From: Chryseobacterium wanjuense
GTDB taxonomy: Bacteria; Bacteroidota; Bacteroidia; Flavobacteriales; Weeksellaceae
Assembly (NCBI RefSeq): GCF_900111495.1
Contig: NZ_FOIU01000001.1
Location: 62,001-126,000 of the forward strand
Reading direction: 5' to 3'
DNA length: 64,000 nt
In this document: in pieces, positions 1 to 9,969 of the stretch
Layout of the letters: every line of letters begins with the position of its first letter
Numbering within the stretch: the first letter of the stretch is position 1
The notes under the pieces: model-generated
Databases searched by the model: none
Told to the model about the DNA's origin: nothing
What the model saw: only the letters and a program-made list of their open reading frames with translations
Position numbers and translations under genes: made by a program

Positions 1-1397
1 TTGCAAACTTAGATTTATCATATAAAGATTATTTGTTCTTAAACTCTACCTTTAGATACGAGAAAAGCTCATTGACAAGTATTAACCCTGTAGATTCTCA
101 AGGAAATGCTTTACCATTTAATAATGAACCTTTTGCATATTATTCATTTGGAGGGTCTTTCATTCCTACAAAAGCTTTTGAAAGTTTAAAAGGGAAAGTC
201 TTAAATTATGCGAAAGTAAGCTTATCGTATAGTAAAGTAGGTAACGTTCAAACTATTGGTGTTTACGGATTAGATCGTGTTGGTGCTTTCCCTACTGGTT
301 ATCCTTTTGGAGATTTATCTTCTTATTTGCCAACCACATCATATTACTCTCCTGATGTACAACCAGAATTCTTCTATTCAAAAGAGGCATCATTACAATT
401 AGGTTTCTTTAATGATCGTATTACTTTTGAAGGATCAGTATTTAGAAATGATAATGATAATATGATTACATCGGTTACTACTTCTTCTGCATCTGGAATT
501 ACAAGTATTTTGGATAATATTGGAAACAGTAGGAACCAAGGTTTTGAATTAGATTTGGGTTTAACTCCTATCAAAACAAAAGATTTTGAATGGAAATTAA
601 GAGGGTCTTATTCTACTTATAGAACAAAAATTATTTCGTTAGCAGATGGGTCACCTGATACACCTTTAACTGTTTACGGTAGACCAGCTGTGGGTATTTA
701 TGCCGTGGTTGGAGATGATTTTCCAATGATTAAAGGTACAAAATATCAGAGAGATCCTAATGGAAATATAATTGTTGATGCAAACGGAAATCCTTTGTCT
801 ACCTCTACATTAGAAGTTTTAGGTAAAGTAAACCCCGATTATATTTTAGGATTTAGTACTTCATTTAAGTTTAAAGGAATTACTTTAAGTGCAGTTGCAG
901 ATTATAGAACGGGAAATAGCTTCGTTGCATTATCTAAGACTACATTAGGGTTTGCGGGAAATCTTGAACAGACGGCAGGTTTTGACAGATCTCAAGGGTA
1001 TATTATTCCAAACTCTGTTCAATTAGTAAATGGTCAATATGTTGCAAATACAACTACGGTAGGTGATGATCCATCTTATTTTGGTGTTAATAGTTATTTT
1101 ACACAAGGAGCTTTCCAAAGTGTAGGTGAAGAGTATGTTGTTGATGGTACTGCATTAAAAGTAAGAGAAATTGCTTTAAGCTATGATATTCCGAAATCAG
1201 TTTTAAGAAATACGTTTGTAAATTCTTTGACTATTGGAGTATATGCAAGAAATCCTTTTGTAGTTTATGCTAAGGATAACAGAAATTTTGCAGATCCTGA
1301 AACATCTTCTACGAATGGGAATGCGGCAGGTGTTGCTCTAACAGGGCAATATCCGACAATCAGAAATTATGGTTTTAACCTAAATGTAACTTTCTAA
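1..1397 (+). CDS. SusC/RagA-family TonB-dependent receptor, C-terminal part (5'-truncated by window edge)
   Basis: Only the last 465 codons are present; the frame is open from base 3, so the protein starts upstream of the window. The visible part is the C-terminal half of an outer-membrane beta-barrel: alternating aromatic strands, the motif GVYARNPFVVYAKDNRNFADPE (read here in pieces as ARNPFVVY and NFADPE) typical of the SusC family near the C-terminus, and a terminal Asn-Val-Thr-Phe strand ending in Phe. SusC proteins import oligosaccharides or peptides across the outer membrane with energy from TonB. The SusD partner starts 12 bases after the stop, so the two form one transcription unit. 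The substrate cannot be told from the sequence. Confidence 0.93.
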   Translation, partial: ANLDLSYKDYLFLNSTFRYEKSSLTSINPVDSQGNALPFNNEPFAYYSFGGSFIPTKAFESLKGKVLNYAKVSLSYSKVGNVQTIGVYGLDRVGAFPTGYPFGDLSSYLPTTSYYSPDVQPEFFYSKEASLQLGFFNDRITFEGSVFRNDNDNMITSVTTSSASGITSILDNIGNSRNQGFELDLGLTPIKTKDFEWKLRGSYSTYRTKIISLADGSPDTPLTVYGRPAVGIYAVVGDDFPMIKGTKYQRDPNGNIIVDANGNPLSTSTLEVLGKVNPDYILGFSTSFKFKGITLSAVADYRTGNSFVALSKTTLGFAGNLEQTAGFDRSQGYIIPNSVQLVNGQYVANTTTVGDDPSYFGVNSYFTQGAFQSVGEEYVVDGTALKVREIALSYDIPKSVLRNTFVNSLTIGVYARNPFVVYAKDNRNFADPETSSTNGNAAGVALTGQYPTIRNYGFNLNVTF

Positions 1398-1409
1398 TAA
1401 TTGAATAAA

Positions 1410-3095
1410 ATGAATAAAAATAAATTTTTAACAACACTTCTAGTTGTCGCAATGGGTCTTACAGTTACTTCTTGCTCCAACGATTATTTGGATGTAAATG
1501 ACAATCCAAATGCTGTGCAGGCTGAGAAAATTACACCGGATCTTATTTTTCCTGGTGCTGTAAGTACTGCCTATAGAACGCAGGCTAATACAATGATGCA
1601 GTTCGGTAATTTAATGATGAATAGCTGGGCTGGTAATACATATAGCTTTGGTGGTCCATTTGCAAGAGAATTTAATTTATCAACAGTTGATAATACGTTC
1701 TATACAGGTATTTGGGGATTATATCCGAGAATTGCAAACTTTGCTCAGATTGAGACATATCCTAATGCTGATCATAAGCAGGATTATTATGTTGCAATGG
1801 CTAAAATTATGAAGGCTTATTATATGCAATATATTGTTGACTTATATGGTGATGCTCCTTACTCTGAAGCCTTCAAAGGACAAGACAATATGACGCCTAA
1901 ATATGATGACGATGCTTCTATTTATAGAGCATTGATTACTAATATTAATGAAGCAATTACATTAATTCAGACAGCACAAGACACTAATATTAATAATATC
2001 AATAACGGTTTGCCAACTGTAGCAGTTGTGCCTGGGGGAACTGATATTGTATTTGAGGCTTCTACGGATACTGAAATGGATCAATGGGAGACTTTTGCTA
2101 GAACTATTAAATTAAGAATGCTCTTAAGAATGAGCAAGGTTACAGGAGAAATGGCAACCTTTAGAGATGCACAGCTTCAAACTTTGGCAGGAGCAACATT
2201 TATTGAGGATGAAGTAACTGTAAATCCTGGTTATACAGCATCAAACGATGATCAAATGAATCCGTATATTCTTACATGGGCAAGAACATCCGCAGGAACT
2301 CAGGTTCAGAATTATGCAGTTGTAGTTGCTTCTGAACATATGGCAAATGCTCTTGAAGGAAATGTTATTTTAAGTGATTCTAATTATTCGAAGTTTACAG
2401 GTCTTAAAGATCCTAGAAGAAGTAGATTATTTACAACTGTAGTATCTGTTGATGCTGCTGGAAATCCATTTAATGGCCTAAAAGGAGTTAGACAAGGAGC
2501 TGTTCCAGGACAGCCCGGAGCTCCTATAAGCAATACTAATACTTCTAAGTTAGGTATTGGTAACTTTTCAGGAGCAGCATCTGTAGCTTCATGGTTAGAT
2601 GTTATTGATGAAAACAATGAGCGTGGAGGAGTACTTATGTCTAAGGCTGAAAGTAATCTATTACAAGCAGAAGCTGCTTTGAGATGGCCGTCTATTTTTA
2701 CTCTTATTACTCCACAGGCTAAATTCAATTCTGCTATTTTATCAAATGGTACTTGGCTAGGAGCTAATGCTTCTCAAATGAATACTTATATTACAAGTAT
2801 TGCTTCAAGACCGGGATTAGGATGGATAGGGACTGATGCTCAAAAGCTTGAAGCTATTATGACTCAAAAGTGGATTGCCTTAACAAATGTGAATCCAACA
2901 GAAATGTTCATCGAATACAACAGAACAGGTTATCCTTGGACTCCATTGGCGGTAACGGCTCAACAGCCAAATAAACCGTTAAGATTAGTATACCCTTTCT
3001 CAGAATATGCTGCTAATGCTGCTAATGTTCCAAATATATCAAGTGCTCAAGTTTTTGTTAAAAATCAGTACACTCCATTCTGGAATCAGAATTAA
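1410..3095 (+). CDS. SusD/RagB-family nutrient-binding outer-membrane lipoprotein
   Basis: A 561-residue lipoprotein that caps the adjacent SusC receptor and binds substrate on the cell surface. The N-terminus has a signal peptide ending in a lipobox (VTSC), followed by the Ser-Asn-Asp-Tyr-Leu-Asp stretch and the DNPNAV segment usual in the SusD-like_2 group. Helical repeats rich in Tyr and Trp follow, as expected of the tetratricopeptide-like SusD fold. I chose ATG at 1410 rather than the in-frame TTG at 1401 because the signal peptide then begins Met-Asn-Lys-Asn-Lys. The gene follows the truncated SusC by 12 bases and is followed by a rho-independent terminator, which closes the operon. Confidence 0.93.
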   Translation: MNKNKFLTTLLVVAMGLTVTSCSNDYLDVNDNPNAVQAEKITPDLIFPGAVSTAYRTQANTMMQFGNLMMNSWAGNTYSFGGPFAREFNLSTVDNTFYTGIWGLYPRIANFAQIETYPNADHKQDYYVAMAKIMKAYYMQYIVDLYGDAPYSEAFKGQDNMTPKYDDDASIYRALITNINEAITLIQTAQDTNINNINNGLPTVAVVPGGTDIVFEASTDTEMDQWETFARTIKLRMLLRMSKVTGEMATFRDAQLQTLAGATFIEDEVTVNPGYTASNDDQMNPYILTWARTSAGTQVQNYAVVVASEHMANALEGNVILSDSNYSKFTGLKDPRRSRLFTTVVSVDAAGNPFNGLKGVRQGAVPGQPGAPISNTNTSKLGIGNFSGAASVASWLDVIDENNERGGVLMSKAESNLLQAEAALRWPSIFTLITPQAKFNSAILSNGTWLGANASQMNTYITSIASRPGLGWIGTDAQKLEAIMTQKWIALTNVNPTEMFIEYNRTGYPWTPLAVTAQQPNKPLRLVYPFSEYAANAANVPNISSAQVFVKNQYTPFWNQN

Positions 3096-3116
3096 AAACT
3101 TGATTTATAATTATAG

Positions 3117-3141
3117 AAACCGCCTTTTGGCGGTTTTTTTA
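3117..3141 (+). terminator. Rho-independent terminator of the first SusCD pair
   Basis: The stem AACCGCC / GGCGGTT with loop TTTT is followed by a run of seven T. It lies 22 bases after the SusD stop codon. Confidence 0.9.
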
Positions 3142-3442
3142 TTTATTATAATTTAAAATTAACTATGTCTTACATATTATTTAAAATTGAACACACAGGA
3201 TAATTAAAATTGAATTTATGTATAACTGTTTGAAAACCATATAAATATTGTGTTTTAAAATTAACTCTGAATAATAATTGGTATAGAAATTTTCAATTGT
3301 TAAAAATTGTTTTTTATATAAAATTTATCAGTTTAATATTGAATATTTTTGTTAAATGTTTTATTTTTAACAAAAATTATTAATTAAATCGCTTAATTTG
3401 TTTTATAATTTTGAATATTTGTTAATTTTTTCATATTTTCTT
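3142..3442. other. AT-rich intergenic region before the second SusC
   Basis: About 300 bases with very high A+T and no supported ORF. It contains poly-T and poly-A tracts but no clear palindrome. It probably serves as an upstream promoter region for the following SusC gene. Confidence 0.5.
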
Positions 3443-3472
3443 TTGTTATTTTAAGAAAGTTTTACACCTTTG
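3443..3472 (+). promoter_or_regulatory. Bacteroidota-type promoter of the second SusCD pair
   Basis: A -33 TTG (3443-3445) and a -7 element CACCTTTG (3465-3472, one mismatch to TAnnTTTG) are 19 bases apart, the usual spacing. The start codon is 23 bases downstream. Confidence 0.65.
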
Positions 3473-3495
3473 TGTTAAGCAAAATTTAATTTGAT

Positions 3496-6400
3496 ATGAA
3501 GAAACTTACAATGGGGGTACTTTCTATAGTTCTATCCTCATCCCTAGCTGTAGTTCAAGCGCAAACTCAGCCAAAAAAGGATACTATAAAAACCCAGGAT
3601 ATTGAAGGCGTTGTTGTAACAGCTCTAGGTATTAAAAGGGAGAAAAAGTCTTTAGGGTATTCATCCCAAACTTTAGATGCTGAAAAAGTTAACTCTGTTC
3701 CTACAAACAACTTCATAAATAACCTATCCGGTAAAGTTGCGGGTATGGAAATTAAGAATAACGGTAACTTTGGTGGTTCTAGTAATATTGTTTTAAGAGG
3801 TACAAAAAGTATTACGGGTGATAATCAGGCACTAATCGTTTTGGATGGGGTACCGATTATTAGTGGTAACCTAAACTCTAGTGATGCTTCAAGAGGGCGT
3901 GATGGGTTCGACTTTGGTAATGCTACAGCAGATATTGACCCAAATAACATTGAGTCAATAAACGTACTTAAAGGGGCTGCAGCAACTGCATTATATGGAA
4001 GTATGGCATCCAATGGAGCTGTAATTATTACTACCAAAAAAGGTAAAAAGAGTAAAACACTTGGCCTTAGTTTGAGTTCTACTGTTTCAGTCGGACAAAT
4101 GGATAAAAAAACTTTTCCAAAATACCAGAATCTATATGGAGGTGGTTATTCAGGTGAGGATAGCTTTATTCATGGGGATGTAAATGGAGACGGAATTGAA
4201 GATATCATTTCGCCAACAGCAGACGACGCCTCCTATGGACCAAGGTTCGATCCGAATTTAATGGTTTATCAATGGGATGCATTTGTTCCGGGAGATCCTA
4301 ATTATGGTAAAGCGACCCCTTGGGTAGCTCCTAAAAATAATCCGACTAAATTCTTCCAAAATTCACTTTCATTTGTTAATAGTTTTAACTTAAATGGAGG
4401 GGATGAGTTGAATATGTATAACTTAACAGTTACAAATAATTACGAGACAGGTATATTACCTAACAGTAGATTGAATAAAAACATGTTAAGTGGTAGCTAT
4501 AGCAGAAAATTTGCAGATAATTTTACAGCACGTACTTTTTTAACATTTAATGATCAAACTACCATCGGACGAAATTCTGTAGGATATGGAGATAATATTT
4601 TGACTGGTTTTAGACAATGGTATCCTTTAAATGTTGATATTCTACATCTAAGAGACACTTATTTCAGAACGAAGCAAAATTATACATGGAATATGAATAA
4701 TCCTCTTAATGGGGATCTGTCTCCTGCTTTCTGGAACAATCCATATTGGGACAGATATGAAAATTTTTCTTCTGATGATAAAACAAGGTTAATTACCGGT
4801 GCAGAATTATCATATGATGTTACAAGCAAACTTAATATCTTAGGGAGGGCGACTATTGATTACACAAATAGCAAGCAGGAGATAAGAAAAGCTGTGGGGA
4901 GTCATGCTGAAGAATTTGGTTTGTCACAAGCCGATGAAACTTCCGGATATTGGGTATTTGATGATACTATCCTGAGACAGACTTATGATTTGATTGGGCG
5001 TTATACATGGAATATTTCTGATAAAATGAATGCATTATTCGTTGCAGGGGGACAATTCATGGATCAGCATCAAAGAAGTATGGAAAATTCTACTACAGGA
5101 GGTTTGATTATCCCTGGATTATATACAATTGCGAATTCACGTGCATATTTCCCGCCAGTAGAAACGAATATCAGAGGTCAGAAGGCAGGGGTATATGCAC
5201 AGGCATCATTTGATTTTGATAAATTTTTATTCTTAGAAGGTACGATTCGTAATGATACATCTTCTGCACTTCCGAAGGCTAATAGAAACTATACCTATTA
5301 TTCATTAGGATCAAGTTTTGTTTTTTCTGAATTTATTAAAACTAATTGGTTAAGTTTTGGAAAACTGAGATTAAGTTATGCAGAAGTAGGTAATGATATG
5401 GCTTTCGGAAGACCAGGTTTCTTTGGCAACAGAGGAACAGTAGGAGGACTTCCTATGGCTGATATTAATACAACATTTGTAGATTTTGAAACTTTAAAAC
5501 CAGAAAGACAGAAAAGCTGGGAAGTTGGTTTAGAAGCTTCAATGTTTAAAAGAAGAGTATCTTTAGACGTATCATTATACAAAACAAATACACAAGACCT
5601 ATTATTTAGTGTACCGCAATCACCTTCAACAACATATAGTTTTTCTTTAATTAATGCAGGAGAAACTGAAAATAAAGGTATTGAAGTAGCTTTAGGTTTA
5701 GTACCATTAAAAAGCAAAGATTTCCAATGGGATATCAATGTAAACTGGGCTAAAAATAGAAATATGGTTGTTGCTCTAAATCAAGGAAGAGATAATTTAC
5801 AATTAGCAAGTTTCCAAGAAACAACTCTTAATGCTACTGTAGGTGATGCTTACGGAACATTTAGAGGAACAGGATTTGTTTATGATGCCAATGGAAATAA
5901 AGTTGTAGATGAAGATGGACATTATCTAGTAGCAACGGATAAAGTCTTAGGGAATATTCAGCCAGACTGGATCGGAGGTGTTTATAATACATTTAGATAC
6001 AAAAATTTCTCTCTTGGATTTCTGATTGATGTAAGAAAAGGAGGTAGTGTATACTCGCTTGATCAATCATACGGAAGTTTTACAGGGATGTATGAATATA
6101 CTGCTGGGCTAAATGATTTAGGAAACCCTATTAGAAACTCACTTGCTGATGGAGGAGGTATAATTTTACCTGGAGTTAAGCAAAATGGAACGCCTAACGA
6201 TGTTAGAGTAGATGCGTCTTTTGCAGGTGGTGCTTTTGGAACAGATGCAGGTTTGCCGCAAGAGGCATTTATTTATGATGCGTCATTTGTGAAATTACGT
6301 GAGGCTAAAATTTCTTACAGCCTACCTGCAGATTTATTAAGAAATACATTTATTAAAGGGATGACTTTCAGTCTACTTGGTCAAAATTTATGGATTATTC

Positions 6401-6522
6401 ATAAAAATCTTCCGGATGCAGATCCTGAAGCAGGTACATCTTCAGGAAATATTCAAGGTTTCCAGTCAGGAGTTATGCCAACCACACGTATTTATTCATT
6501 CAATGTTAAATTAGATTTCTAA
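3496..6522 (+). CDS. SusC/RagA-family TonB-linked outer-membrane receptor
   Basis: A complete 1008-residue receptor. A Sec signal peptide ends near VQAQ (about residue 23). The plug domain begins soon after, with the DIEGVVVTALG segment at about residue 35 and the GAAATALYGSMASNGAVIIT motif at about 160, followed by a 22-strand-type beta-barrel and a terminal Phe. The carboxypeptidase-like N-terminal extension present in many SusC proteins is missing; the mature protein goes almost directly into the plug. It is followed 12 bases later by its SusD partner. No glycoside hydrolase, protease or sigma/anti-sigma genes lie alongside, so the substrate is unknown. Confidence 0.95.
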   Translation: MKKLTMGVLSIVLSSSLAVVQAQTQPKKDTIKTQDIEGVVVTALGIKREKKSLGYSSQTLDAEKVNSVPTNNFINNLSGKVAGMEIKNNGNFGGSSNIVLRGTKSITGDNQALIVLDGVPIISGNLNSSDASRGRDGFDFGNATADIDPNNIESINVLKGAAATALYGSMASNGAVIITTKKGKKSKTLGLSLSSTVSVGQMDKKTFPKYQNLYGGGYSGEDSFIHGDVNGDGIEDIISPTADDASYGPRFDPNLMVYQWDAFVPGDPNYGKATPWVAPKNNPTKFFQNSLSFVNSFNLNGGDELNMYNLTVTNNYETGILPNSRLNKNMLSGSYSRKFADNFTARTFLTFNDQTTIGRNSVGYGDNILTGFRQWYPLNVDILHLRDTYFRTKQNYTWNMNNPLNGDLSPAFWNNPYWDRYENFSSDDKTRLITGAELSYDVTSKLNILGRATIDYTNSKQEIRKAVGSHAEEFGLSQADETSGYWVFDDTILRQTYDLIGRYTWNISDKMNALFVAGGQFMDQHQRSMENSTTGGLIIPGLYTIANSRAYFPPVETNIRGQKAGVYAQASFDFDKFLFLEGTIRNDTSSALPKANRNYTYYSLGSSFVFSEFIKTNWLSFGKLRLSYAEVGNDMAFGRPGFFGNRGTVGGLPMADINTTFVDFETLKPERQKSWEVGLEASMFKRRVSLDVSLYKTNTQDLLFSVPQSPSTTYSFSLINAGETENKGIEVALGLVPLKSKDFQWDINVNWAKNRNMVVALNQGRDNLQLASFQETTLNATVGDAYGTFRGTGFVYDANGNKVVDEDGHYLVATDKVLGNIQPDWIGGVYNTFRYKNFSLGFLIDVRKGGSVYSLDQSYGSFTGMYEYTAGLNDLGNPIRNSLADGGGIILPGVKQNGTPNDVRVDASFAGGAFGTDAGLPQEAFIYDASFVKLREAKISYSLPADLLRNTFIKGMTFSLLGQNLWIIHKNLPDADPEAGTSSGNIQGFQSGVMPTTRIYSFNVKLDF

Positions 6523-6534
6523 ACCAGAATTAAA

Positions 6535-7995
6535 ATGAAAAAGATATTTTCAATACTTACTATAGGTTCTTTAGCAATGCTAACGAGCTGTATCAATGGA
6601 GACGAAGATTTTAATAATAATCAAAGCCAGCCATATGAAGTTCCAGCTGAACCTCTTTTGACAAATGCTCAAAAAGAACTGATGGATCAAATGGAAACTC
6701 CAAGTGTGAATTTAAATGTATTCAGATTTTTCCAACATTACTTGGCTACTACCATATACAGAAACGATGCACGTTTCAATTTTACCGGGACAAGAAAAGT
6801 TCCGGACAATATGTGGCTTGCATTGTATACTGATGTATTAGGAAACATAAATCAGGCAAAAAAAATAATTCCATCAGAAATAAAACCTACTTTAACACCA
6901 CAAGCTGCATGGGATAAGCAGCAGGCAAATAAATTGGCAATTCTTAATTTAATGGAAATTTATACTTATCAGGTTCTAGTTGACAGTTTTGGAAATGTTC
7001 CTTACTCTGAGGCTGCAAAACCAGAAACAATTGTACTTCCAAAATATGATGACGCAAAAACTATTTATGCAGATTTAATTGCAAGACTCAATTCTATTAT
7101 CGCAACTTTAGATGCCGGATATCCTAGTTTTCAAACAGGTGACAATATCTATAATGGTAATGTAGCAGATTGGATTATTTTTGCAAACAGTTTAAAACTG
7201 AAAGTTGGGATCAATTTGGCAGACGTTAATCCTACATTAGCTAAGCAGGCTGTTGAGTCTGCATTTGCAGGAGGAGTATTGTTGAATAATGCTACAAATT
7301 CATTATTTAAGTATGATGCAACATCTCCAAACTTTAATCGTTTGTATGCTGAAGTAATAGCAAGTAATAGAAACGACTTTGTTGCAGAAAAAGGAATAGT
7401 GGATGTAATGAATACTTTGAACGACCCTAGAAGACAATTCTATTTTACAACGGTAAGTGGAAGTTATGTAGGTGGTACAGTAGGATTAACTAATAATTAT
7501 AATGACAACTCTCATATTGGAAATAGTTTATTGGCTCCGAATAAGCCAGGACTTTTATTTGATGCTTCAGAAGTTAATTTTTATTTAGCAGAAGCTGCTG
7601 CTAGAGGATATAGTGTTGGTGACACAGCACAAAAATATTACGAAGATGCTATCAAAAGATCTATGGAGCAGTGGGGAGTATCAACATCTGATATCACAAC
7701 ATATTTAGCAAATCCTAGTGTCGTATTTTCTCCTGCAAATTGGAAACAAAGTATTGGACAACAAGCTTGGATCGCTATGTATAACAGAGGATTTGAATCT
7801 TGGAACTTTTATAGAAGGCTTGATTATCCTGTGTTAACAGCACCTAATGCAGTCCCTGCTGCAGCGGGTAAGGTTCCTACAAGATTGACATATCCGATTA
7901 ACGAACAGACAGTTAATGGAACTAATTGGAGTCAAGCATCATCAGCAATAGGAGGTGATAAATTGACTACCAAAGTATTCTGGGACATTAATTAA
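6535..7995 (+). CDS. SusD/RagB-family nutrient-binding lipoprotein
   Basis: A 486-residue surface lipoprotein, partner of the preceding SusC. The signal peptide ends in a lipobox LTSC at residue 19. The region IYTYQVLVDSFGNVPYSEA (about 147-165) matches the SusD helical core, where the Asp-x-Phe/Tyr-Gly-x-x-Pro-Tyr-Ser-Glu pattern recurs; the other SusD in this window has the same pattern (VDLYGDAPYSEA). The C-terminal region has the Trp-Ile-Ala-Met-Tyr-Asn-Arg-Gly-Phe-Glu segment and ends in Asp-Ile-Asn. It is co-transcribed with SusC and closed by a terminator. It is shorter than the first SusD (486 against 561) and distinct in sequence, so the two pairs probably bind different ligands. Confidence 0.93.
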   Translation: MKKIFSILTIGSLAMLTSCINGDEDFNNNQSQPYEVPAEPLLTNAQKELMDQMETPSVNLNVFRFFQHYLATTIYRNDARFNFTGTRKVPDNMWLALYTDVLGNINQAKKIIPSEIKPTLTPQAAWDKQQANKLAILNLMEIYTYQVLVDSFGNVPYSEAAKPETIVLPKYDDAKTIYADLIARLNSIIATLDAGYPSFQTGDNIYNGNVADWIIFANSLKLKVGINLADVNPTLAKQAVESAFAGGVLLNNATNSLFKYDATSPNFNRLYAEVIASNRNDFVAEKGIVDVMNTLNDPRRQFYFTTVSGSYVGGTVGLTNNYNDNSHIGNSLLAPNKPGLLFDASEVNFYLAEAAARGYSVGDTAQKYYEDAIKRSMEQWGVSTSDITTYLANPSVVFSPANWKQSIGQQAWIAMYNRGFESWNFYRRLDYPVLTAPNAVPAAAGKVPTRLTYPINEQTVNGTNWSQASSAIGGDKLTTKVFWDIN

Positions 7996-8029
7996 ACTAA
8001 AAAAACACCTTAGTTAACATTCATATTTA

Positions 8030-8053
8030 ATCCGCCTTCGGGCGGTTTTTTTA
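8030..8053 (+). terminator. Rho-independent terminator of the second SusCD pair
   Basis: The stem CCGCC / GGCGG with loop TTCG is followed by seven T. It overlaps the upstream part of the argS promoter region. Confidence 0.9.
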
Positions 8054-8059
8054 TTTCCG

Positions 8060-8067
8060 TATATTTG
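8060..8067 (+). promoter_or_regulatory. -7 promoter element of argS
   Basis: TATATTTG is an exact match to TAnnTTTG, 58 bases before the argS start. No clear TTG is seen at the -33 distance, which falls inside the preceding terminator. Confidence 0.5.
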
Positions 8068-8125
8068 TGATTCGAAAATTAAAGAAGACTAAGGCTGTTT
8101 CGTATAGCTTAAAAACGATACACAC

Positions 8126-9886
8126 ATGAATATTAAAAATATAATAGAAGAAAAACTTTCGGAAGTTATCTTGAATGTCTATCAGTTGAAAGACATTAAT
8201 CTGGAAGTTCAAGAAAATAAAACCGAATTTGAAGGAGATTTTACAATCGTAACGTTCCCGTTGGTAAAGCAATTGAAGAAAAATCCGGAAAGTATTGCGG
8301 TTGAATTGGGAGAGGCATTAACAGAACAAACCGAATTACTGGAAAGCTTCAATGTTATCAAAGGCTTTTTGAATGTTAAAGTTAAAAATCAGTTTTTTGT
8401 AGATCAGTTCAGATCTATCAATAACGATTTTGATACAATTGAAAAGAAAAATTCTACGGTAATGGTAGAATATTCTTCTCCGAATACCAACAAACCCCTT
8501 CACTTAGGGCATATCAGAAATAATTTATTAGGTTTTTCTGTGGGTCAGATTCTTAAAGAAGCGGGTTATGATGTGATTAAAACGCAGATTATTAATGATC
8601 GTGGAATTCACATATGTAAGTCGATGCTGGCTTGGGAGAAATTCGGGAAAGGAGAAACTCCTGAAGTTACCGATACAAAAGGAGATAAATTTGTTGGAAA
8701 TTATTATGTAAAATTTGACCAGGAATATAAAAAAGAAATTTCTGAACTCGTAGCACAGGGAATTTCCGAAGAACAGGCAAAAAAAGATGCTCCTTTGATG
8801 AAGGAAGCACAGAAAATGTTGTTGGATTGGGAAAATGGAGACGAAAAAGTAAGAAATCTTTGGAACGAAATGAATGCATGGGTTTATAAAGGTTTCAATG
8901 AAACATACAAAAGATTAGGGGTAGATTTTGATCAGGTTCAGTATGAGAGCAATACTTATATTTTAGGAAAAGACCTTATTCAGGAAGGTTTGGATAAGGG
9001 AGTTCTGTATCAGAAAGAGGACGGTTCTGTGTGGTGCGACCTTACGGAAGATGGTTTGGATCAAAAATTATTATTACGTTCAGACGGTACTTCGGTGTAT
9101 ATGACACAGGATTTGGGTACTGCAGTAGAACGTTTTAAACAAAATGATATTCAAAAGTTAATTTATACTGTTGGAAACGAACAGGATTATCATTTCCAGG
9201 TTTTATTTAAAATATTAGGAAAATTAGGATATTCATGGGCAGATCAGTTGTACCATCTGTCTTACGGAATGGTAGAGCTTCCAAACGGAAAAATGAAATC
9301 TCGTGAAGGAACTGTCGTAGATGCAGATGATCTGATGCAGGAAATGCATAGTACCGCAAAAGCAAAAACTATCGAACTGGGCAAGCTGGAAGGTCTTTCC
9401 GATGAAGAAAAAGAAGTTTCTTATGAAATAATTGGTCAGGCTGCATTAAAATATTTTATGCTAAAAGTTGATCCTAAGAAAAAAATGCTGTTCAATCCGG
9501 ATGAAAGTATTGATTTCAACGGAAATACAGGGCCATTTATTCTTTATACATATGCCAGAATTCAATCTTTATTAAATAATGGGAATTATGAATATAAAGA
9601 AGTTCCTGAAATTGAAGCTAATCAGCATGAAAAAGAAGTCATTATGCTGCTGTCAAATTACAAAGGAATCGTTCAGAAGTCTGCAGAATTGCTGAGTCCG
9701 GCTTTGGTCGCCAATTATATTTATGATTTGGTTAAAGCCTACAATTCTTTTTATCAAACTAATAATATTTTAAAGCTTGAAGATGAAAATTTAAAACAAT
9801 TCCGTTTAAATTTATCAGATCTTACAGCAAAAACAATAAAAAAATCTTTACACCTTCTGGGAATATCCACAGTAAACAGAATGTAA
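8126..9886 (+). CDS. argS: Arginyl-tRNA synthetase
   Basis: Charges tRNA-Arg with arginine in the cytoplasm. The 586-residue length is normal for the class I enzyme. The N-terminal additional domain (about 1-105) recognises the tRNA D-loop. The ATP-binding HIGH-type motif is HLGH at 126-129, in the context SSPNTNKPLHLGHIRNN. The segment GKMKSREGTVV corresponds to the KMSKS loop in the variant form used by many ArgRS. The C-terminal DALR anticodon-binding domain includes LYTYARIQSLL at about 472. It stands alone between the SusCD operon and a convergent protease gene, with its own promoter and terminator. Confidence 0.98.
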   Translation: MNIKNIIEEKLSEVILNVYQLKDINLEVQENKTEFEGDFTIVTFPLVKQLKKNPESIAVELGEALTEQTELLESFNVIKGFLNVKVKNQFFVDQFRSINNDFDTIEKKNSTVMVEYSSPNTNKPLHLGHIRNNLLGFSVGQILKEAGYDVIKTQIINDRGIHICKSMLAWEKFGKGETPEVTDTKGDKFVGNYYVKFDQEYKKEISELVAQGISEEQAKKDAPLMKEAQKMLLDWENGDEKVRNLWNEMNAWVYKGFNETYKRLGVDFDQVQYESNTYILGKDLIQEGLDKGVLYQKEDGSVWCDLTEDGLDQKLLLRSDGTSVYMTQDLGTAVERFKQNDIQKLIYTVGNEQDYHFQVLFKILGKLGYSWADQLYHLSYGMVELPNGKMKSREGTVVDADDLMQEMHSTAKAKTIELGKLEGLSDEEKEVSYEIIGQAALKYFMLKVDPKKKMLFNPDESIDFNGNTGPFILYTYARIQSLLNNGNYEYKEVPEIEANQHEKEVIMLLSNYKGIVQKSAELLSPALVANYIYDLVKAYNSFYQTNNILKLEDENLKQFRLNLSDLTAKTIKKSLHLLGISTVNRM

Positions 9887-9893
9887 AATATTG

Positions 9894-9923
9894 TAACCTC
9901 CTGAGAAATCAGGAGGTTTTTTT
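9894..9923 (+). terminator. Rho-independent terminator of argS
   Basis: The stem AACCTCCTGA / TCAGGAGGTT with loop GAAA is followed by seven T. It is 8 bases after the argS stop codon. Confidence 0.92.
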
Positions 9924-9969
9924 ATGAAAGCTCATAAGCTCTATAAAATTGTTTACACGTTGTATCGAA

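Noticed and set aside
33..1397. Gene start at TTG 33 for the first SusC
   Set aside because: The frame is open up to base 3 and the sequence is the middle of a barrel, so the gene is truncated by the window edge.
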